Origin: Setoptus koraiensis
Taxonomy: Eukaryota; Arthropoda
Length of the DNA stretch: 64,000 bases
Reading direction: 5' to 3'
Assembly: GCA_048013815.1 (NCBI GenBank)
Contig: CM106586.1
Coordinates: 15,810,001 to 15,874,000 of the forward strand
Positions 61,321 through 64,000 of the stretch are shown piece after piece; the first letter of the stretch is position 1, and each line of letters begins with the position of its first letter. Below the pieces are notes generated by a model, which was not told the origin of the DNA, searched no databases, and saw only the letters and a program-made list of their open reading frames with translations. The translations under genes and the position numbers were made by a program.

Positions 61321-62218
61321 GCAATTCCGGCGCTCGGCCTGCCATTGGCTGACCGCTGGCCAACTGTTGTTTGCCGTCGCCCGCCGAACGCTGCGCTGCA
61401 CAGCGGCGACCAACGAGCCACCAGCGAGCCACCAACGAGCCACCAGCGAGCCAGTGGTCAGCACATTATAGGTGGCCATGGGTGGCGCCATGCGAACCGA
61501 CTGACATTGTCTAATTGACACACAAAAAGTGACGCTGAATTGACTGGCATTGTTATTGGCGGTATTCACATGTGAATAGCGCCAATGTCAATGTCGCCTA
61601 TGTCACAATGTGACAGTCGCATGCGAGTATGGCGACAACAATGACAACCAATGTACAAATAATAAAATGATGCGCCAATTAGAGAGACAATTTGACAATT
61701 AGACAGACGGGCATGTTTGCGCTGCATTGTTTGTGTCCACGTTAATTGGCATATCTCGCTGTCAAATGGGGCGAGCCAAACAATTGCAAATGGCATTCGT
61801 GGTCACCATTGGACACGCCAATAACAGCACGACACAACAGTGACAATAATTGCTCACTTACTCGCCAATTTATCTGTCTGGCGAGTTTACTATGGCAGCC
61901 ACCGACGAGAGAGAGACAGTGCACAACGAGGTGATCAATCAATTCCGTTTGCCGTTAGCGTGGCCCCTCGCTGCGGCCCGTCGAGCGTGTCAACCGGCCC
62001 GGCTGAACGCGCGGACACCCGCGCGACATGTCCGCGGCCGGACACCGCCGAGCCTCGGTGTAGCTGGCGGGCCGGACAAGCCGCGCCCAAGTGACGTGCG
62101 GACACACCGACGGCCGACAATTGAGTGTCTAAACAAACTCGGGCGCCCATCGATCATTGGCGCTCCGGAATCAGATATCGGCCGAGCGCTGACGCGCGAT
62201 CGGGCCACCGACTGACCA

Positions 62219-62268
62219 CTGATGCCGCTCGATCGGGCCACTGATGCCGCTCGATCGGGCCACTGATG
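62219..62268. repeat. 22-bp direct repeat
   Basis: Two full copies of a unit beginning CTGATGCCGCTCGATCGGGC, followed by a partial third. Confidence 0.8.
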
Positions 62269-64000
62269 CACCGCTCGCCCCGAGACGCTTGAGCCGGATG
62301 TCACTTGAGCCGGCGAGCGGGTGCGCCAAATTGGGGCTCGTCCAACGCCCACTAGCGGGTCCCAATTTGGCCCCTCTGTTGCAACATATAGTGTAATATC
62401 CTCGGCGCTTGTTGGCGCCCGCGCGAGTGCGCCCACTGAGCGCGAGAGTGACCGCACGAGCATAAGTGGGCCAAGTGGGCATAAGTGGCGACTTGTGCCG
62501 TCAAATGTGTTTAAAAGACGCTCGCACCATGTGTATCGAATGACACATCGACGTTGTTTGCCGGCGCAACCGCGCCGCGGATTCTCCGCCCGCGATTCTC
62601 CCGGCCCGCGATTCTCCGGCAAAAATTATCTGGCAAAGAGGCGAGCGCCGAAGGGGCCCCAAGAAGCGAGAACCTTCGGAGAGCGGAGGCTCGGCGGGCG
62701 CGAGGCTGATAGCGATAGGATGTTGGAATGATGACATAATGTGATGATGCAACATGATGTGTGGGAATGGTTGCGAGTGGATCACCTCTGCAACTAGATC
62801 AATCACTGCTCGTCGTCACTTGTCAGCCAATGATCACTCGTCATTGTGTTTTGCGGGCTCGCGACTCGATTGAGCGGCGCCCAACTGACACATGATGCTG
62901 CCATGATTCAATTGCAATAATGACGATGATCATTTGCAAGACGATGATATGATAATAGGCCGCCGATATCGATTTATTTTGATAGCAGCCCGCTTGTCAG
63001 CTGATTCGCGAGCAGCCGGCCGACAAGCGCGCTTGTGTCGCGCCCCAAAAAACTGTGATGAAAGCCAGCACTTCCGGTTTGAGCCGCATTGTGTGTCTTG
63101 GGCCAGTGTTGTGCCACAAAAGTAAGCACGAGATAAACAGCGACAGCAGCAGCGACGATTAAAGTGTCTCTATATAATGTATATATGGTGTGATCACCTT
63201 TATTGTTGTTGTTGTTGTTGTTGTTGCAACAGACGATGATACCGACCGAGCGACGACAGACCAGATAAGAGAAGCCATCTGGTGATAATTTGCATATTGG
63301 CACTTAGCTCATATTCCTCTGTTGGGCTTCCTCTGGCGAGCACTAACTCTAGTTAGTAACTAGCACTTGAGACACACGCGCGACACTTAAATAACTGGCG
63401 CCCAGTTAAACGGCCGCTGAACAATGGGGCCCCCTTATAGCTTATATATACACATTGTTATATAACTCGAGTTTATATATAAATAACAGTCAGCTGACAC
63501 GAGCTAACTATATAAATGGTGCCGCACAATGCCGCACAATGCTGTGTAATGCTGTGTAAACTGCCGCTCTACATAAACTGGAGAGATACCGTCGCGCCAA
63601 ACGGAAGCCAGCGGCCGGCCGGGCCTCTAATTTTGGATGTTGTTGTTGTTGTTGATGTTGTGATATCTTGATATATCAACTTTGTATGTGTGCACAGTTG
63701 ATAGTGTCAACAGCGACGCGGGTTCTCACACAGCACACTCTGGCGTGTGTTTACCAAAGAGATAATCGATAAAAGGGGCCCACGTAATGGCGATGAATTA
63801 TAATATATCACAGCCAAATGAGGAGCACGAGAGCGCCGAAAGGAGCCCTTAGGTATGTTTGTCTTTTGGTGGCTCAGTTTTCAGCTCGCGCCAACAACAG
63901 CAACAGCAACAACAGCGACAACAGCAACAACAGCGACAACGACCGACTGGTGGAGGCGAGCGCGATTACGCAATCGATCGACTGCACAACGCGCTCGTTC

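Larger units (their letters stand above)
40747..64000. other. gene-free GC- and CpG-rich domain
   Basis: From about 41.2 kb to the right edge I find no recognisable coding exon, RNA gene or transposase/reverse-transcriptase motif. Long open stretches do occur on both strands, but they overlap each other in several frames and encode Arg/Ala/Pro- or Cys-rich low-complexity sequence, as expected from GC-rich DNA. The domain is dense in GGCC/CCGG words, CAA/GTT runs, short tandem arrays (periods 10-22) and perfect hairpins, listed separately. It could be a large intron or a regulatory interval of a gene beyond the right edge. Confidence 0.5.

Noticed and set aside
45181-62622. Numerous open frames of 120-225 codons on both strands in the GC-rich domain
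   Set aside because: They overlap in several frames at the same place, are low-complexity Arg/Ala/Pro/Ser or Cys-rich, and follow from few AT-rich stop codons in GC-rich DNA.
1-64000. tRNA, rRNA, CRISPR, transposase, LINE or LTR elements
   Set aside because: No A/B-box tRNA pattern, rRNA signature, spaced direct-repeat array, reverse transcriptase or transposase motif was found by reading both strands. Short degenerate elements could still be missed without a search.

Overview
The window looks like nuclear DNA of an arthropod, most likely a chelicerate such as a mite. The genes are metazoan and closest in layout to animal orthologues. Most introns are only about 60-150 nt with GT-AG ends, and several genes have no intron. 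The placement rests on gene content and general sequence style, and no species can be named from the sequence alone.

Layout. Positions 1-11,465 hold no clear gene. At 239-575 (minus) there is a broken protein-like frame of unknown origin. From about 2.4 to 9.1 kb the DNA becomes GC- and CpG-richer with simple repeats, ending in a probable promoter and 5' UTR region for the next gene. A compact AT-richer gene island runs from about 9.3 to 40.5 kb: MADD/Rab3-GEF (11,466-20,610, +, eight coding exons that join in frame to 2,233 residues), a CRAL-TRIO/SEC14-type lipid-transfer protein (23,911-25,014, +), the replication licensing factor CDT1 (26,057-27,445, +, single exon), a candidate small secreted protein (27,675-27,905, -), SEC62 (28,193-28,864, -), a G-patch plus zinc-finger protein (30,098-31,028, +), a 3'-truncated duplicate of a MOV10-like helicase gene (about 31,105-31,922, +), a peptidase M14 metallocarboxypeptidase (31,905-34,159 and perhaps 34,528, -), and the intact MOV10-like SF1 RNA helicase (38,040-40,157, +). 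From about 41.2 kb to the right edge there are roughly 23 kb with no recognisable gene. That part is GC/CpG-rich and full of short tandem arrays, CAA/GTT runs and perfect hairpins.

The genes belong to unrelated pathways (synaptic vesicle GEF, lipid transfer, replication licensing, ER translocation, RNA biology, proteolysis), so I see no functional cluster. The most interesting locus is 30.99-32.03 kb. A piece of the MOV10-like helicase sits between two tail-to-tail genes and is flanked on both sides by copies of their junction. By eye, 544 nt of it are identical to the parent gene 6.8 kb away, although the flanking parts of the same duplication have diverged. This suggests gene conversion. 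The opposing carboxypeptidase transcript would read through the piece in antisense, giving RNA perfectly complementary to the helicase mRNA.
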